Positions 6,709 through 7,256 of a stretch of 7,256 nt of DNA are shown here, in pieces. A program made the translations under genes and the position numbers. The notes beneath the pieces are model-generated. The model made no database searches, was not told where the DNA came from, and saw nothing but the letters and a program-made list of their open reading frames with translations. How positions within the stretch are numbered: position 1 is the stretch's first letter; the number at the start of each line of letters is the position of its first letter. Origin of the DNA: Muribaculaceae bacterium (GTDB taxonomy: Bacteria; Bacteroidota; Bacteroidia; Bacteroidales; Muribaculaceae); assembly GCA_029062725.1 (NCBI GenBank), contig JAIDPP010000060.1, positions 1 through 7,256 on the forward strand, written 5' to 3'.

Positions 6709-7191
6709 TCAGAACACATATCCTATCCCCATCCCGATAAATCCACCGCTCGTATCGTTCATCACGGAGTATTTACCCTGAAGCGAAAGTTTCAGACGCG
6801 ACGTCAGGTAGAAATCAAAACCGCCACCGAAATTCGCACCAGCCCGGCTTGCGTTGCCTCCTCCTGAATAATTCCAGTTATTAAAGGCGAAACCGACCAA
6901 TGGATAGATGTCAAAACCCTTGGCAAGACGGAACGGAAAATGAACATCAACATCAAGAATAAACGCCGACTTGCCGTCGTTACGGAAACTATAGGCGATG
7001 TCCGGAGCCAACCTCACGTGGTTGACGAAAGTATATTGGAAATCAACTCCAAAATATCCTCCATTGTTATAGGTGGAAAAACCACCTATGACACCTAATG
7101 ACTTCTCTCCCCTTTGAGCCGCCGCTTCTGCGGGAGCAAACAAGGCGGCCAAACCTAAAATGGCTCCTGTAATTGCAAATCTCTTTTTCAT
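6709..7191 (-). CDS. Small outer-membrane beta-barrel protein (probable 8-strand porin-like)
   Basis: This 160-residue protein has a classical Sec signal peptide: KKR, a hydrophobic core (about 5-19) and an Ala-rich cleavage region PAEAAAQ, with signal peptidase I cutting near 23-25. The mature ~135 residues alternate polar and hydrophobic/aromatic residues in what I read as eight strands, at roughly 31-40, 46-57, 59-70, 75-87, 93-106, 116-129, 133-144 and 150-160. Gly/Asn/Asp-rich turns separate them. It ends in GIGYVF; a C-terminal aromatic residue is the usual BAM recognition signal. Size and layout fit the OmpX/OmpA-like eight-strand barrel fold (outer membrane beta-barrel, PF13505-like). 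It should sit in the outer membrane; the ligand or function cannot be told. It is transcribed towards the rpmB operon, with the shared terminator between. The ATG at 7191 is chosen because it gives a proper signal peptide. No Shine-Dalgarno sequence is seen; the upstream region is A/T-rich. Confidence 0.88.
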   Translation of the reverse strand: MKKRFAITGAILGLAALFAPAEAAAQRGEKSLGVIGGFSTYNNGGYFGVDFQYTFVNHVRLAPDIAYSFRNDGKSAFILDVDVHFPFRLAKGFDIYPLVGFAFNNWNYSGGGNASRAGANFGGGFDFYLTSRLKLSLQGKYSVMNDTSGGFIGMGIGYVF

Positions 7192-7222
7192 AAGAATTTA
7201 TTTAAGATTTTTAACTATTTTA

Positions 7223-7235
7223 GCTACGTCGTAGC
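7223..7235. promoter_or_regulatory. Perfect 6-1-6 palindrome upstream of the beta-barrel gene
   Basis: GCTACGTCGTAGC consists of the arms GCTACG and CGTAGC around a single T. It lies 31 nt upstream of the beta-barrel start codon in an otherwise A/T-rich leader, where an operator or a small mRNA hairpin could lie. No convincing TAnnTTTG promoter was found on the minus strand between 7192 and the window edge, so the promoter may lie outside. Function is unknown, and a chance origin is possible. Confidence 0.3.
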
Positions 7236-7256
7236 CATTTCTGAGGGAGATTATAG

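Overview
This looks like an ordinary piece of chromosome from a member of the Bacteroidota, most likely order Bacteroidales. Several independent signs agree. Two genes sit behind near-perfect Bacteroidales-type promoters (TTTG, 19-20 nt, TAnnTTTG). Start codons generally lack Shine-Dalgarno sequences. The L33 protein lacks zinc-binding cysteines. The L28-L33 pair is followed by a DUF4295 gene, a family known from this phylum. A Muribaculaceae-like origin is possible from the protein flavour, but that is a guess.

Layout: the left half (1-3713, minus strand) is one very long reading frame that I translated codon by codon and found open from its GTG start to the window edge. It encodes the first ~1237 residues of a TamB/AsmA-like envelope protein, and its C-terminal end lies outside the window. 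A 126-nt AT-rich spacer carries two divergent promoters. To the right, on the plus strand, come tsaD (tRNA t6A modification) and, 81 nt later, a CinA-family gene that lacks the usual N-terminal MoCF domain. A second strong promoter and a leader of about 115 nt precede a tight ribosomal protein operon: rpmB (bL28), rpmG (bL33) and a 49-residue DUF4295 gene (probably bL38). A strong hairpin terminator closes this operon. It also lies downstream of the convergent last gene, a small secreted outer-membrane beta-barrel protein on the minus strand (6709-7191), whose upstream region holds a short perfect palindrome.

Together the genes cover translation (tRNA modification, three large-subunit proteins), NAD/nucleotide salvage (CinA) and outer-membrane biogenesis (TamB, beta-barrel). 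I see no mobile elements, CRISPR arrays, tRNA or rRNA genes, phage genes or defence systems. I found no convincing undescribed system. The points most worth a second look are the domain-precise loss of the CinA MoCF domain, the structured rpmB leader as a candidate ribosomal-protein control element, and the lack of ftsY after the DUF4295 gene.
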